Assembly: GCA_040752275.1 (NCBI GenBank)
Contig: JBFMFH010000061.1
Span: 1-43,324 of the forward strand
Length of the DNA: 43,324 bases
DNA from: JBFMFH01 sp040752275
Lineage (GTDB): Bacteria; Acidobacteriota; Vicinamibacteria; Vicinamibacterales; JAKQTR01
Direction: 5' to 3'
Shown: in pieces, positions 6,752-15,573 of the stretch
Layout of the letters: each line of letters starts with the position of its first letter
Numbering within the stretch: the stretch's first letter is position 1
Translations under genes and position numbers: made by a program
The notes under the pieces: generated by a model
Database searches by the model: none
What the model was told of the DNA's origin: nothing
Seen by the model: only the letters and a program-made list of their open reading frames with translations

Positions 6752-9172
6752 ATGTCGCCTGCGAGGCGTGTCGTGCTTGCCGTGGGGTTCCTTGCCTCAG
6801 CCGCTCCCCTCGTTGCCCTGGCCGCGTGCCGGCAGCAGGGCGGGCCGCCGGAGGACCCCGCGTGGCGCTTCCAACTTCAGGAGGCGACCATCGCCGACGT
6901 GCATCGGGCCATCCGCGCCGGCCAGCTCACCTGCCGGCAGCTGGTGGAGATGTACCTGGAGCGCGCTAAGGCCTTCAACGGAACCAGCGACCGGCTGGTG
7001 ACGCGCGACGGCGCGCCCGTCGCGCAGGCCTTCGGCGCGGTGCGCGCCGGCAAGCCCCTCGCGTTTCCGACGGAGACGGTGCCGATCTCGGCGCTGCTGC
7101 CGGACTTCGACCAGTACGCCGGCCCGCCGATCGAGTTCGGCCGCATGGAGGCGACGGCGACCGATCCCGACGTGCAGCAGCAATACGGCATGACTGTCGG
7201 GACCCCGCAGTCGGGGCAGATCAACGCCCTTTCGACGTTCAACCTGCGCGGCGAGCGCTCGGTCACGTGCAAGGGCGATCGAGACAGGCCAGTGTCCGAA
7301 GGGCCGCTGCCACCCGGATCCCCTGCGGTCTGCGAGGAGCTGCGCAGACTGCCGGACGCGCTCGAGCGCGCCGACGAGCTGGATCAACAGTACGGCCGCA
7401 CCCCCGATCTCGACCGCCTCCCGATGTACTGCATTCCGATGTCGTTCAAGGATCCCTTCGACACCATGGACATGCACACCACGGCGGCGGCCGACGCCCG
7501 CTACGACATCGACTTCCCGGCGCGAGACCACACCCTCGTGGGTCAGCTGCGGAAGAAGGGTGCGATCGTCTACGCGAAGGCGGTGAACACGGAGTACAAC
7601 GGCCGGGCAGGGAACCCGGGCGGGCCGAACAGGCCGGACAGAGTGCTGGTGTCGACGCTGGGTTACCAGCGCAGTTCCTGGAGCGGGAACCCCAGCAGCG
7701 CGTACGACAGCACGCGGGCCGCGTCGCTCGGATCGAGCTCAGGCTCGGGGGCGTCGGTCAGCGCGAACCTGGTGATGTGCAGCCTGTGCGAAGAGACCAG
7801 CCTGTCCTGCCGGGGGCCGTCGAACCACAACTCGGTGGCCCTCATCCTGCCCCACAAGGCCATGGTCTCGTACCACGGCGGCGCGATCGGGTCCGACATC
7901 TACAACGACCGCACCGGCATCATGTGCCGGAGCGTGCGGGATGCGGCGTACGTGCTCGAGGCGCTTCGAGACGAGGCGGGCGGCTACTACGATTCGCGCG
8001 ACATCTTCACGACCGTTCCCCGGTCCAGCGTGCTGTCGTCGTCGTTCGCCGCGGCCGCCGCCGAACCGGGTACGCCGGGGTCGCTCCGGGGCCTGCGCAT
8101 CGGCGTCATCCGTGAATCGATGCTGAAGTTCCCCGGCGTGATGGCCGATGAGCCGATCGTCGATGCGGTCGTGGCCGAGATCACGACCATGCTGGGTGAT
8201 CATCTCGGCGCCACGCTCGTCGAGTCGGTGGATCCCCTTTGGCCGGACGACCCTGCCGTCGAGAACATGAAACCGTCGTACAACCAGGCGCTGGCCGAGC
8301 TGGTCGGCGTATTCTTTCCGGAGATCCTGTTCCAGTTGAACGACGATGGCCTGCCCGAGTTTCCCGAGTTCGCCTCGACGATCAGGCCCACGGAGCTCGC
8401 GCCCGGGAAGAGGTTCGGATCGGGCACGATGGCGCCCATCGACTATCTGATCGCGCTGGCGGACGGCCGCGAGCCGCTGCCGAAGAACCTCAACATCCGG
8501 TTCATCCAAGGCGTCGCCAGGTCCAACGCGTTCCGCTTCCATTTCACGCAGTACGCCCAGCGTCGCGCGGCCGACTGGCGGGCTCGCGGCTTCACCGAGA
8601 CCCTCGTGGACTTCAAGACCCTGAACGCGCGCTCCAAGTTCTGGGGCGACGATCAGCGCGCGGCCTTCAGGAACTGGGAGGCCGTCGAGGACATCCGGCG
8701 GCCCTTCGGCGAGGCTCAGGGCATCGACGAGCGCATGAAACTGCGGGAACTGCTCCGCCGCCTCGAGATGAAGGTGATGCAGGAGAACCGGCTGGACGTG
8801 GTCGTTCGGCTCCACACGTCGCTCCCTCCGGGCAAGATCGCGGGGGCGACGCAGCCCAGGCCTCCCGGGGACGTGCGCGGGGAGATCCGCATGGGCCCTT
8901 ACGCAGGACTCACGGAAGTGCTGGTCCCCGCCGGCTACGTGCGAGAGGTGTACGACGCGACGTTCGTGCTGAACCGCGACCGGACGAGGTACGTCGCGAC
9001 CAACAACAACACCGTGCACACCGTGCCGGCGCCAGGGATGCCGTTCTCGCTGGTGTTTCGCGCGGATCCGGGTCGTGAGGACGTGATCCTGAAGGTCGCC
9101 TCCGCCTACCAGATGGCGTCGAAGCGGCGCGTGCCGCCGCCGATGTACCCGCCGCTGCCGGGTGAGCGGTAG
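6752..9172 (+). CDS. Large lipoprotein of the amidase signature family
   Basis: An 806-residue exported hydrolase. A signal peptide ends in the lipobox LVALAAC (Cys26), so the protein should be membrane-tethered. Amidase-signature enzymes use a Ser-cisSer-Lys triad. Here the Lys is in PMSFKDPFD (about K233), the cis-Ser in the LGSSSGSG loop (about 327-333), and the nucleophile is probably in TSLSCRGPS (about S352). That last motif departs from the usual TGGSIR, so activity needs proof. The protein is much longer than typical 450-500-residue members, with insertions between the Lys and Ser motifs and an extended C-terminus. GGAGG sits 7-8 nt before the ATG. The substrate is unknown; an amide or amino-acid derivative is likely. 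Confidence 0.85.
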   Translation: MSPARRVVLAVGFLASAAPLVALAACRQQGGPPEDPAWRFQLQEATIADVHRAIRAGQLTCRQLVEMYLERAKAFNGTSDRLVTRDGAPVAQAFGAVRAGKPLAFPTETVPISALLPDFDQYAGPPIEFGRMEATATDPDVQQQYGMTVGTPQSGQINALSTFNLRGERSVTCKGDRDRPVSEGPLPPGSPAVCEELRRLPDALERADELDQQYGRTPDLDRLPMYCIPMSFKDPFDTMDMHTTAAADARYDIDFPARDHTLVGQLRKKGAIVYAKAVNTEYNGRAGNPGGPNRPDRVLVSTLGYQRSSWSGNPSSAYDSTRAASLGSSSGSGASVSANLVMCSLCEETSLSCRGPSNHNSVALILPHKAMVSYHGGAIGSDIYNDRTGIMCRSVRDAAYVLEALRDEAGGYYDSRDIFTTVPRSSVLSSSFAAAAAEPGTPGSLRGLRIGVIRESMLKFPGVMADEPIVDAVVAEITTMLGDHLGATLVESVDPLWPDDPAVENMKPSYNQALAELVGVFFPEILFQLNDDGLPEFPEFASTIRPTELAPGKRFGSGTMAPIDYLIALADGREPLPKNLNIRFIQGVARSNAFRFHFTQYAQRRAADWRARGFTETLVDFKTLNARSKFWGDDQRAAFRNWEAVEDIRRPFGEAQGIDERMKLRELLRRLEMKVMQENRLDVVVRLHTSLPPGKIAGATQPRPPGDVRGEIRMGPYAGLTEVLVPAGYVREVYDATFVLNRDRTRYVATNNNTVHTVPAPGMPFSLVFRADPGREDVILKVASAYQMASKRRVPPPMYPPLPGER

Positions 9173-9226
9173 TCGATCGGGCGGCGCCATCCAAGGCAAC
9201 CCGGCGGCGCCGGTGGGAGACGGCCC

Positions 9227-10255
9227 TCAACGAATCCGTGCGAGGGCGTCCCGCAGAATGGGGACGATCACGCCGCTGGCCTCGGCGACATGCCGGATCT
9301 TCCGCTGCTCGGCGGACCCGTCGGACGGGACGAGCGGCAGGCGCTGCCGCTCGGACTCGGCGATCAGCCCCGGGTCCCGCAGAGCGGCGCTGATGGCCGC
9401 CCGGAGTTCCTGCGTGGCCTGCGGGTCGAGGTTGGGCGGCCCGAAGAAGCCCCGGTGCATGTCGAGCATGTTGACAATCGCCTGGACGGCCTCTCGCGCA
9501 TCCGGGGCCACGATCTCGCCGGCGGTCGGCAGGTGCGGGTAGCGGGCATAGCGTTCCGCGCCGAGCGTCAGCACGGGGCGCTCGTCACCGGCCTCGATGA
9601 CTCCCATCGAGGCATGCCAGGACGCGATGTGGCCGTCGCCGTCACCCCGAATGACCGCCATCGACGTATCGGCATTGCCGTCGTAGCCCATGACGAACTT
9701 GAGTTCGATGCCGAGCGCGTGCGCGAGGACGACCATGGTGTAGAAGTCTTCGTCGGTTCCCTGGGAAGGGAACACGAACGGCCGGCGCAGCGACTTCAGG
9801 TCTTCCGCCGTCTCGATGCCGGAGCGCGTCCCCACCGTGAGCACGCGCGGCTCGGTCGCGGCGCGACCCAAGTACACGAACTTCGTGGCGTCGAACTGCA
9901 CCGCCTCGCTTCCGGAGAGCTGCGCGAGCACCAGCGACGGAATGCTCGTGAATCCGATGGTCCTGCCGTCCGGTTTCGAAAAGTGCAGGTAGTTGGTGCC
10001 GCGGAGATTGCCGCCTCCCGTCATGATCCGGACGCGCACCGCCCGGGCGCCGGCATGCTTCGCGATGTAGGGCGCGATCATCCGGGCGTAGCGCGCCATG
10101 AGGCCGCCGGCGCTGTTGGGAACGATCAGCGTGACGATCTCGCCGCGCACGCTCGCGGCATGCAGGCTCGATCCGGGTCCGAACGCCGCCGCGGCAAGCA
10201 GCCCTGCCAGCGCTGCCCCAGTGCCCTTGCGAAGGGTGCGATCGAGTACCTTCAT
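9227..10255 (-). CDS. Bug/TctC-type periplasmic solute-binding protein
   Basis: A 342-residue binding protein of a tripartite tricarboxylate transporter. I chose the ATG at 10255 because it begins a clean signal peptide (MKVLDRTLRKG, then an Ala/Leu-rich core and LHAASV). Upstream in-frame sequence is translated repeat. The mature part starts with the Bug motif VTLIVPNSAGGLMARYARMIAP and continues as two alpha/beta lobes. It is the last gene of the TctA-TctB unit but is set apart from TctB by 405 bp containing the 102-bp repeat. The ligand is a carboxylate by family, with identity unknown. Confidence 0.88.
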   Translation of the reverse strand: MKVLDRTLRKGTGAALAGLLAAAAFGPGSSLHAASVRGEIVTLIVPNSAGGLMARYARMIAPYIAKHAGARAVRVRIMTGGGNLRGTNYLHFSKPDGRTIGFTSIPSLVLAQLSGSEAVQFDATKFVYLGRAATEPRVLTVGTRSGIETAEDLKSLRRPFVFPSQGTDEDFYTMVVLAHALGIELKFVMGYDGNADTSMAVIRGDGDGHIASWHASMGVIEAGDERPVLTLGAERYARYPHLPTAGEIVAPDAREAVQAIVNMLDMHRGFFGPPNLDPQATQELRAAISAALRDPGLIAESERQRLPLVPSDGSAEQRKIRHVAEASGVIVPILRDALARIR

Positions 10256-10338
10256 CTGGAACCCTCGGTCACCCGATACCCGACGCCCCACGTCGGGTGT
10301 CAGGGCCTGCATGCGAACCGCGGCAGCCGAAGCCTCTT

Positions 10339-10440
10339 CTGTGATCCTGCCGAACACCCCCGTTCTAGAGCGGGTCTCATCCCGGAGTCCTCCCGGAGTC
10401 CTCCCGGAGTCCCCCGTCTCCTCCGGCCGCAGGCCGCGGC
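10339..10440. repeat. 102-bp dispersed repeat, copy 2
   Basis: Second copy of the element at 4471-4572, in the same orientation. A third, partial copy of only its 3' module (25 bp, one mismatch) lies at 10625-10649. Together they occupy much of the 405-bp gap between the binding-protein gene and tctB. No gene is visible in that gap. Confidence 0.85.
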
Positions 10441-10660
10441 GGGCGCCCGTCCGGCGCCACCCGCTCGGGATCACCGTCCCCGTCTCGTTCGGCCCGTGAG
10501 GGCGACAAGGAGGCCGGCCGCCTCCGCCCTGCGGGCTTCGGCGCGCCGGGGCCGATCAGGCCGGCTCACCCCATTCTGTCTCCTGCCTCCTGTCTCCTGA
10601 ATTCTGGGCAAGGACCACCGTCTTGTCTACTCCGGCCGCAGGCCGCGGCGCGGCTCTTCT

Positions 10661-11197
10661 CTAGAAACGCTCGATCAACGGTTCGAGCAGACCGTGATAG
10701 AGCTGAACCTCGAGACCGACGACGAACAGCAGGTAGATCACGGTGACGAACACCCCCGCGAACACCACTGCCTTCCACACGGCGTAGTGTCTGCTGAGGC
10801 TCAGGTAACCGGCACAGAACAGGAAGGCGGCCGGGACGGGACCAAGGGCTGTGTTGAGCCCGACGAACAACGCCACGATCCCGATCGCCGCGAGTTCGCG
10901 CCGGCCGGTGCTCCGCAACCCGTCCTGCGTCTGCCCGACCGGTGCGGCCGCGGCTTGGGCAGGCAAGGCATCCCCGCTGCCGTCGAACGCCGTAAACGGT
11001 CCCGCATCGCCGGGCTCGTCGTCCCTGCGCAGATTCTGTCTCACGACCTGCGCGACCAGGCACGCCAGGCCGGCTGCCGCGATCGGCAGCGGCACAAACC
11101 GGGCGCGTGGACCGAAGCCGAGGCTCATGGCGATGTAGCCGCCGAACACGCACAGCAACACGGCCGCGAGGACGTTTTCTTGCCCGCGGCGACTCAT
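10661..11197 (-). CDS. TctB-type small membrane subunit of a tricarboxylate transporter
   Basis: A 178-residue membrane protein with four predicted helices (about residues 8-26, 33-50, 99-118 and 136-160) and a variable cytoplasmic loop of about 45 residues after helix 2. This is the layout of TctB subunits. Its ATG overlaps the TctA stop codon in an ATGA, so the two are translationally coupled. TctB is the poorly conserved subunit of tripartite tricarboxylate transporters, and the assignment leans on topology and context. Confidence 0.82.
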   Translation of the reverse strand: MSRRGQENVLAAVLLCVFGGYIAMSLGFGPRARFVPLPIAAAGLACLVAQVVRQNLRRDDEPGDAGPFTAFDGSGDALPAQAAAAPVGQTQDGLRSTGRRELAAIGIVALFVGLNTALGPVPAAFLFCAGYLSLSRHYAVWKAVVFAGVFVTVIYLLFVVGLEVQLYHGLLEPLIERF

Positions 11198-12699
11198 CCG
11201 ACCCGAGCCTCGGCGCGCGTGCGGAGCCGTCTGCGCATGACTGGCAGGGCCGTCGTGACCGCCATGACGAGGAGCATGGCGAGCGTGACCGGACGCGTGA
11301 ACACGAACGCAGGGCCGTAGAGGCTGAGCGAGATGTGCAGGTTTCGCTCGATCATGTCCGCGAGCACCATGCCGATCACGAAATTCGCCCGCGAATAGTG
11401 GTACTTGTCCAGGAAGTAGCCGGCGACACCGAACAACGCGGCGACCCCAACGTCCACGACAAGGCCGCGCGCGGCAAACGCCCCGAACAGGCACACCGAG
11501 AGCACCACCGGAATCATCAGATTCGGGTTCATCATCGGCAGCCGGGCGAGCTGCGGCGCGAGGCTGAGGCCCAGCAGGGTCGTGAGCACGTTGGCGAACA
11601 CGATGACCCACACCATCGTGAAGACGATGTCGAGGCCGCTCGTGAGCATCTGCGGCCCGGGCACGATGCCCATGCTCAGGAAGGCCGTGAGCAGGATCGC
11701 CATGCTCTCGCCTCCCGGGATGCCGAATGCCAGCGTCGGCATGAGGCCGCCGCCTTCGTTGGCGCCGAGCGTGGCATCCGGCGCGATGACCCCCTCGACG
11801 GCTCCTTTGCCGAAGCGCTCCGGCGTCTTCGAGGTCTGCCTGGCGTGCGCATAGGCCGCGATGCCGCCGACGCTCGCGCCGACCCCGGGCAGGACGCCGA
11901 TCCACAGCCCGAGGAGGCTCGATCGCACCACGAGCCACCAATGACGAAGCGTGTCCTTGATGCCGTCGAGCACCGAACTGCGCTCCTCGCCGGCAATCCG
12001 CTTGACGCTGATCTTGCCCTTGACGAAGAGCTTGATCATCTGAGCCACGGCGAAGAGGCCGATCATCGCCACCGGAAACGAAACGCCGTCGAGCAGGTAC
12101 ACGTTGCCGAACCAGAACCGCGGCGTTCCGGTGATCGGGTCCATGCCGACAAAGGCCACCATGATGCCGAGTGCGGTTGCGACCAGACCCTTGAGCAGCG
12201 ATCCCTCGCTGAAGGTCGCGATGAGCGTCAGACCCCAGAGGGCGAGCATCAGGTACTCGCTCGGCCCGAGGGCGAGCATCACGGGGCGCACGATCGGAAT
12301 GCTGAACGCGAGGAACACCGCGCCGATGACTCCGCCGAGGAGCGCGGCCGTCGCCGACGCGCCCAGCGCACGGCCTGCCTGGCCCTGCTGCGTCATCGGG
12401 TGACCGTCGAACACCAGGGCAAGACTCTTGGCGGCGCCTGGCACGTTGAACAGGATGCTCGTCACCGAGCTGCCCCAGATCGTCGCGATATGGGCGCCGA
12501 GGAGCAGGGCGAGCGTCGCCCCGGGTTCATAGCCGTAGGTAAACGGCAACAGCAGCGCCATCGCGACGATGCCACCCAGGCCCGGCATGGTGCAGACGGC
12601 AAGCCCGAAGACCACGCCGATCACCAGGAACAAGGCCGCTTGTGGCGTGGCGAGTGCCGCGAGTCCCGCACCGATCGCTTCGAGCATCTGACGGCCCAT
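11194..12699 (-). CDS. TctA-type large membrane subunit of a tricarboxylate transporter
   Basis: A 501-residue protein with about twelve transmembrane helices. The TctA hallmarks are the N-terminal GVVFGLAVCTMPGLGGIVAM region (about 28-47) and the second glycine-rich motif IGVLPGVGASVGGIAAY (about 270-286), which repeat the same fold half. It drives uptake of a carboxylate delivered by the Bug protein, using an ion gradient. It sits 15 bp downstream of the ferredoxin gene, which suggests that the transported compound is the substrate of the flavoprotein-ferredoxin pair. Confidence 0.93.
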   Translation of the reverse strand: MGRQMLEAIGAGLAALATPQAALFLVIGVVFGLAVCTMPGLGGIVAMALLLPFTYGYEPGATLALLLGAHIATIWGSSVTSILFNVPGAAKSLALVFDGHPMTQQGQAGRALGASATAALLGGVIGAVFLAFSIPIVRPVMLALGPSEYLMLALWGLTLIATFSEGSLLKGLVATALGIMVAFVGMDPITGTPRFWFGNVYLLDGVSFPVAMIGLFAVAQMIKLFVKGKISVKRIAGEERSSVLDGIKDTLRHWWLVVRSSLLGLWIGVLPGVGASVGGIAAYAHARQTSKTPERFGKGAVEGVIAPDATLGANEGGGLMPTLAFGIPGGESMAILLTAFLSMGIVPGPQMLTSGLDIVFTMVWVIVFANVLTTLLGLSLAPQLARLPMMNPNLMIPVVLSVCLFGAFAARGLVVDVGVAALFGVAGYFLDKYHYSRANFVIGMVLADMIERNLHISLSLYGPAFVFTRPVTLAMLLVMAVTTALPVMRRRLRTRAEARVG

Positions 12700-12714
12700 C
12701 TCCCGATGGGGTGG

Positions 12715-12993
12715 TCACTCGACCACTTTGCCCAGCAGGGTCACCACGTCGGTCTGGCAGTGAATCATCTCGTCCGGGAACACGATCGTAATGCAGTCGA
12801 CAGGGCAGATCGACTGGCACAGCCCGCAGTACCAGCACTCGTCCGGATACGCGATCACGGGCAGCGTCTCGCGGTTGTCTTCCTCTTTGTAGATCACATC
12901 GCCTGGGCAGACGAAATCGCAGAGGTTGCACCTGATACACGTGTCTGCGTCAATCCGAATCGGGTTGTGCACCATCTTCGCCTCAGCCGACAT
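12715..12993 (-). CDS. Two-cluster 4Fe-4S ferredoxin-type electron-transfer protein
   Basis: A 92-residue soluble ferredoxin with two complete 4Fe-4S motifs: C19, C22, C25, C29 (CIRCNLCDFVCP) and C53, C56, C59, C63 (CWYCGLCQSICP). The second domain resembles the beta subunit of adenylylsulfate-reductase-like enzymes. Its start overlaps the end of the flavoprotein gene by 11 bp, so it is almost certainly the dedicated electron partner of that flavoprotein. Confidence 0.9.
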   Translation of the reverse strand: MSAEAKMVHNPIRIDADTCIRCNLCDFVCPGDVIYKEEDNRETLPVIAYPDECWYCGLCQSICPVDCITIVFPDEMIHCQTDVVTLLGKVVE

Positions 12994-14719
12994 CCGAACG
13001 CTCCTGCATACGCGGCCGGCGGAACGCCGCCGCCAGCGGCTCCGCGCACGAAAGCGTACTCACGTGCGGACCGTCCGTGCCCTGCCGTACGACCACGAAC
13101 CTGCGCCAGTTGGCATCGTCGGTCTCGGGGTAGTCGAGGCGGCGGTGCGCCGAGCGTGTGCGAGTCTCGGTGCGGGTCAAAGCCGCGTGTGCCATGAGCT
13201 CCGCGGCCAGGCGGAGGCTCTTGACTTCGTACACGCGCATCAGGCCGTGCAAGTCGTCGGCCCTGAGGGTCGGCTCACGGGCGCCGAGCGCCCGCAGCGT
13301 GTCGAGGGCGAGAGTGAGGCCCTTGGCGTTGCGGCGCACGCCGACGTAGTCGGTGACCGTCTGGCGCGTCTGGCGCTCGAACTCCTTCCACGGCAGGCCA
13401 TCCCTGAGCTTCAGGTGCCGCTGGGCCGCCTCGCGGACGTCGTTGGCCGCGTCCATGTCGATCTCGGGGCGCGCTCCGGCCTCCCTCCGCACGCGCGCGG
13501 CGACGCCCTCGCCTGCGATGTGCCCGAGCACCGACGCGCCGGCGATGCCGCCACTGACCGACGCGCAGTCGCCGGCGGCGAAGAGGCCGTCGACCGACGT
13601 CTGGCCGTCGGTGTCGACGGCGAGACCGCTGCCGCGGAAGTACACGCCGCTGCGGCGAACACTGAACTCGGAGACCGAAATCTCCACGGGCTCCTCACGG
13701 AAGTTGATGCCCTTCTGCCGGTAGAAGGCCGGCATCGTGTACCGGTCGACCTGCAGGGTCTCCTCCATGTGATCGAGCGTCTCTGTGGGCAGGTGCCGGA
13801 GATCGGCGTAGATCGGACCGTTGCCGAGCAGGTACTCGTTGATCACGGCGTCGGCCAGCACGGCGCGGCGGGCGTTCTCGCCCTTCGGGTCGTACTTGAA
13901 CATGAAGCGCTCACCGGAATTGTTGATGAAGTGCGCGCCTTCGCTCACGAGCGCGTTGAGCCCCTGGGTCGAGAAGCCCTTCGGCGTCAGCGTCGTCTCC
14001 ACGAATTCCATGTTGGTCAGGAGCGCGCCGGCGGCGTACCCCATGCGATGCCCGTCTCCGGTGTTGTAGGGGCAGTGCCAGCTGTCGAAGGCGAGGCCGG
14101 ACGCGTTGTTGGAGATCCGGTTGACCTCGCCCGCCGCAACCACGACCGCGCGGGCGCGGATCGCGAACCACTGGCCGGTACGGAAACAAAACGCCAGGGC
14201 GCCATAGACGCGGTTGTCCTCGGTCAGGAGCTGCACGGCCATCGTGCGCATGAGTACCGTGGCCCTCGCCCGGCGCACCTGTTCCCCGATGTGCTTCTTG
14301 AACTCCTTGCCGTCGAAGTTGATGTGATACGTCCCCGGCAGGCCGAATGAGCGCACGCGATAGTAGGTGCCGTATCGTGGGTCCTTGAAGTCGACACCGA
14401 AACTCTCGATCTTGCGCAGGATTCTCGGCATTTCGTGAATCACGCGGCTCGTCACCGCCATGTCGACAATCCCGTCGGTGAGTCCGGGCACGTGCTTGAT
14501 GAGGAACTCGGGCGCATCCCACTCGGGCCCCGAATCCATGACGGTCAGATAGTGGTCAACGCCGCAGCCCACGCTGCCGCAGTAGTCCAGCACCTTGCCC
14601 TTCTCGCAGACCACGACCTTGAGGTTCGCCTCGAGTGCCGGAATCGCGGCCATGCAGCCCGCGACGCCGCCGCCGATCACGAGTACGTCGGTATCGATTG
14701 ACTCCCAGTTGGCGGCCAC
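12983..14719 (-). CDS. FAD-dependent oxidoreductase, fumarate reductase/AprA-like
   Basis: A 578-residue flavoprotein of the succinate dehydrogenase/fumarate reductase/adenylylsulfate reductase alpha-subunit family. A Rossmann FAD motif (VIGGGVAGCMAAI, about residues 14-26) opens the protein. A second FAD segment (GLFAAGDCASVSGG) and a C-terminal helical domain follow. The GTG start at 14719 is fixed by AAGGAGG 9 nt upstream; further upstream in-frame sequence runs into tRNA-His. With the overlapping ferredoxin and the TctA/TctB/Bug genes it suggests uptake and redox conversion of a small carboxylate. True APS reductase is less likely because no sulfur-metabolism genes are present. Confidence 0.87.
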   Translation of the reverse strand: MAANWESIDTDVLVIGGGVAGCMAAIPALEANLKVVVCEKGKVLDYCGSVGCGVDHYLTVMDSGPEWDAPEFLIKHVPGLTDGIVDMAVTSRVIHEMPRILRKIESFGVDFKDPRYGTYYRVRSFGLPGTYHINFDGKEFKKHIGEQVRRARATVLMRTMAVQLLTEDNRVYGALAFCFRTGQWFAIRARAVVVAAGEVNRISNNASGLAFDSWHCPYNTGDGHRMGYAAGALLTNMEFVETTLTPKGFSTQGLNALVSEGAHFINNSGERFMFKYDPKGENARRAVLADAVINEYLLGNGPIYADLRHLPTETLDHMEETLQVDRYTMPAFYRQKGINFREEPVEISVSEFSVRRSGVYFRGSGLAVDTDGQTSVDGLFAAGDCASVSGGIAGASVLGHIAGEGVAARVRREAGARPEIDMDAANDVREAAQRHLKLRDGLPWKEFERQTRQTVTDYVGVRRNAKGLTLALDTLRALGAREPTLRADDLHGLMRVYEVKSLRLAAELMAHAALTRTETRTRSAHRRLDYPETDDANWRRFVVVRQGTDGPHVSTLSCAEPLAAAFRRPRMQERSDVG

Positions 14720-14880
14720 GTGCCCGGTCCTCCTTCGGTTGAGCCTGGGAACAGGTCCCGTCGCGATCCCGTCCGGGACCACTGCACGCGGGCGGGTGGG
14801 TGCGCACCGAGGCGGCAGGCTGCCGCAGGCCCACCCGGCCCCGGCGACGCCACGCGGTCTCGGGGGCTCGAGCTGGCGTC

Positions 14881-14956
14881 TGGGGTGGGTAACGGGGTTC
14901 GAACCCGCGACTTCCGGAGCCACAGTCCGGCGCTCTACCGCTGAGCTATACCCACC
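14881..14956 (-). tRNA. tRNA-His (anticodon GTG)
   Basis: The reverse strand folds into a cloverleaf: acceptor GTGGGTA/TACCCAC, anticodon arm CCGGA-CTGTGGC-TCCGG with GTG, and T arm with GGTTCGAACCC. The extra 5' G (G-1) pairs with discriminator C73, the identity element of histidine tRNAs. The 3' CCA is encoded. It lies 160 bp upstream of the flavoprotein start. Confidence 0.97.
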
Positions 14957-15139
14957 ATCCCACGATCCTGCGGGAACCATCAAGTGTAGCATCCGGTGTC
15001 GCATCTTTCCACCGCTGGCGCTACAATTGCCCCGGCTCGATCCGTGCGGTTCGCTCTTGCCCCCTTCGATGACCTCGGGCCCGGGAACCCGGCATCCGCC
15101 CGCGGCTGCCGCCCTATTCCCGGAGAAAGGAGTCCAGCG

Positions 15140-15523
15140 ATGTCGTGGAGCTCGCGCGCGTTCCGTCTCGCCATCCTCGCCTCCCTCGTCGTCGTGACCG
15201 GATCGTGCGGCGGTAGCGCCGCGACCGGCGACCTGGACAAGATCCAGGTGGAGATCTCCCAGTTCTATGTGACCGTCACGAACACGTCCGGGCAACCCCT
15301 CCTCGAGGTCAGGCCCGAGATCCTGCCTGTCGGGCGCCAGACGTCGTACTCGACGTATCTGCCTCGTCTGGAGAGTGCCGAGAACCGCGATCTCGCCGTC
15401 AACACGTTCCGCAACAACGACGGCGTGCCGTTCTCACCGCGAACGGTCAAGGCCTCGGTGGTCGCCGTGACGGCCAAGGACATGGACGGCAATGACGTGA
15501 AGGTCGAGGTGCCCTGGAAGTGA
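15140..15523 (+). CDS. Small secreted lipoprotein of unknown function
   Basis: A 127-residue protein. The start at 15140 follows AGAAAGGAG. A signal peptide runs to a lipobox-like VVTGSCGG, with the lipidated Cys near residue 23. The mature part is a short beta-rich domain (VEISQFYVTVTNTSG, then LLEVRPEI) resembling a single immunoglobulin-like or C2-like sandwich. No enzymatic motif is seen. It ends 50 bp before the convergent MutS-like gene, with a shared terminator between. Confidence 0.75.
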   Translation: MSWSSRAFRLAILASLVVVTGSCGGSAATGDLDKIQVEISQFYVTVTNTSGQPLLEVRPEILPVGRQTSYSTYLPRLESAENRDLAVNTFRNNDGVPFSPRTVKASVVAVTAKDMDGNDVKVEVPWK

Positions 15524-15536
15524 GGGCTGACGCCCG

Positions 15537-15573
15537 GCCGGCGCCTCCGTTCGGATCGGGAGGCTGAGCCGGC
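15537..15573. terminator. Bidirectional hairpin between convergent genes
   Basis: Two stacked stems, GCCGGC/GCCGGC (15537-15542 with 15568-15573) and GCCTCC/GGAGGC (15543-15548 with 15559-15564), fill the gap between the lipoprotein and MutS-like genes. This suits termination from both sides. Confidence 0.55.

Noticed and set aside
7739..9199. 486-residue reverse frame opposite the amidase gene
   Set aside because: Antisense shadow of a convincing lipoprotein amidase; composition is Arg/His/Asp-rich.
11107..13197. 696-residue forward frame opposite tctB, tctA and ferredoxin genes
   Set aside because: Antisense shadow rich in His, Glu and Arg. The reverse genes have clear families, coupling overlaps and cysteine motifs.
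12926..14350. Forward frame opposite the flavoprotein gene
   Set aside because: Shadow frame; FAD motifs and a Shine-Dalgarno sequence support the reverse gene.
12715..14719. Adenylylsulfate reductase AprBA
   Set aside because: Similarity is at family level only. No sat, qmo or dsr genes are nearby, and the neighbours are carboxylate transport genes.
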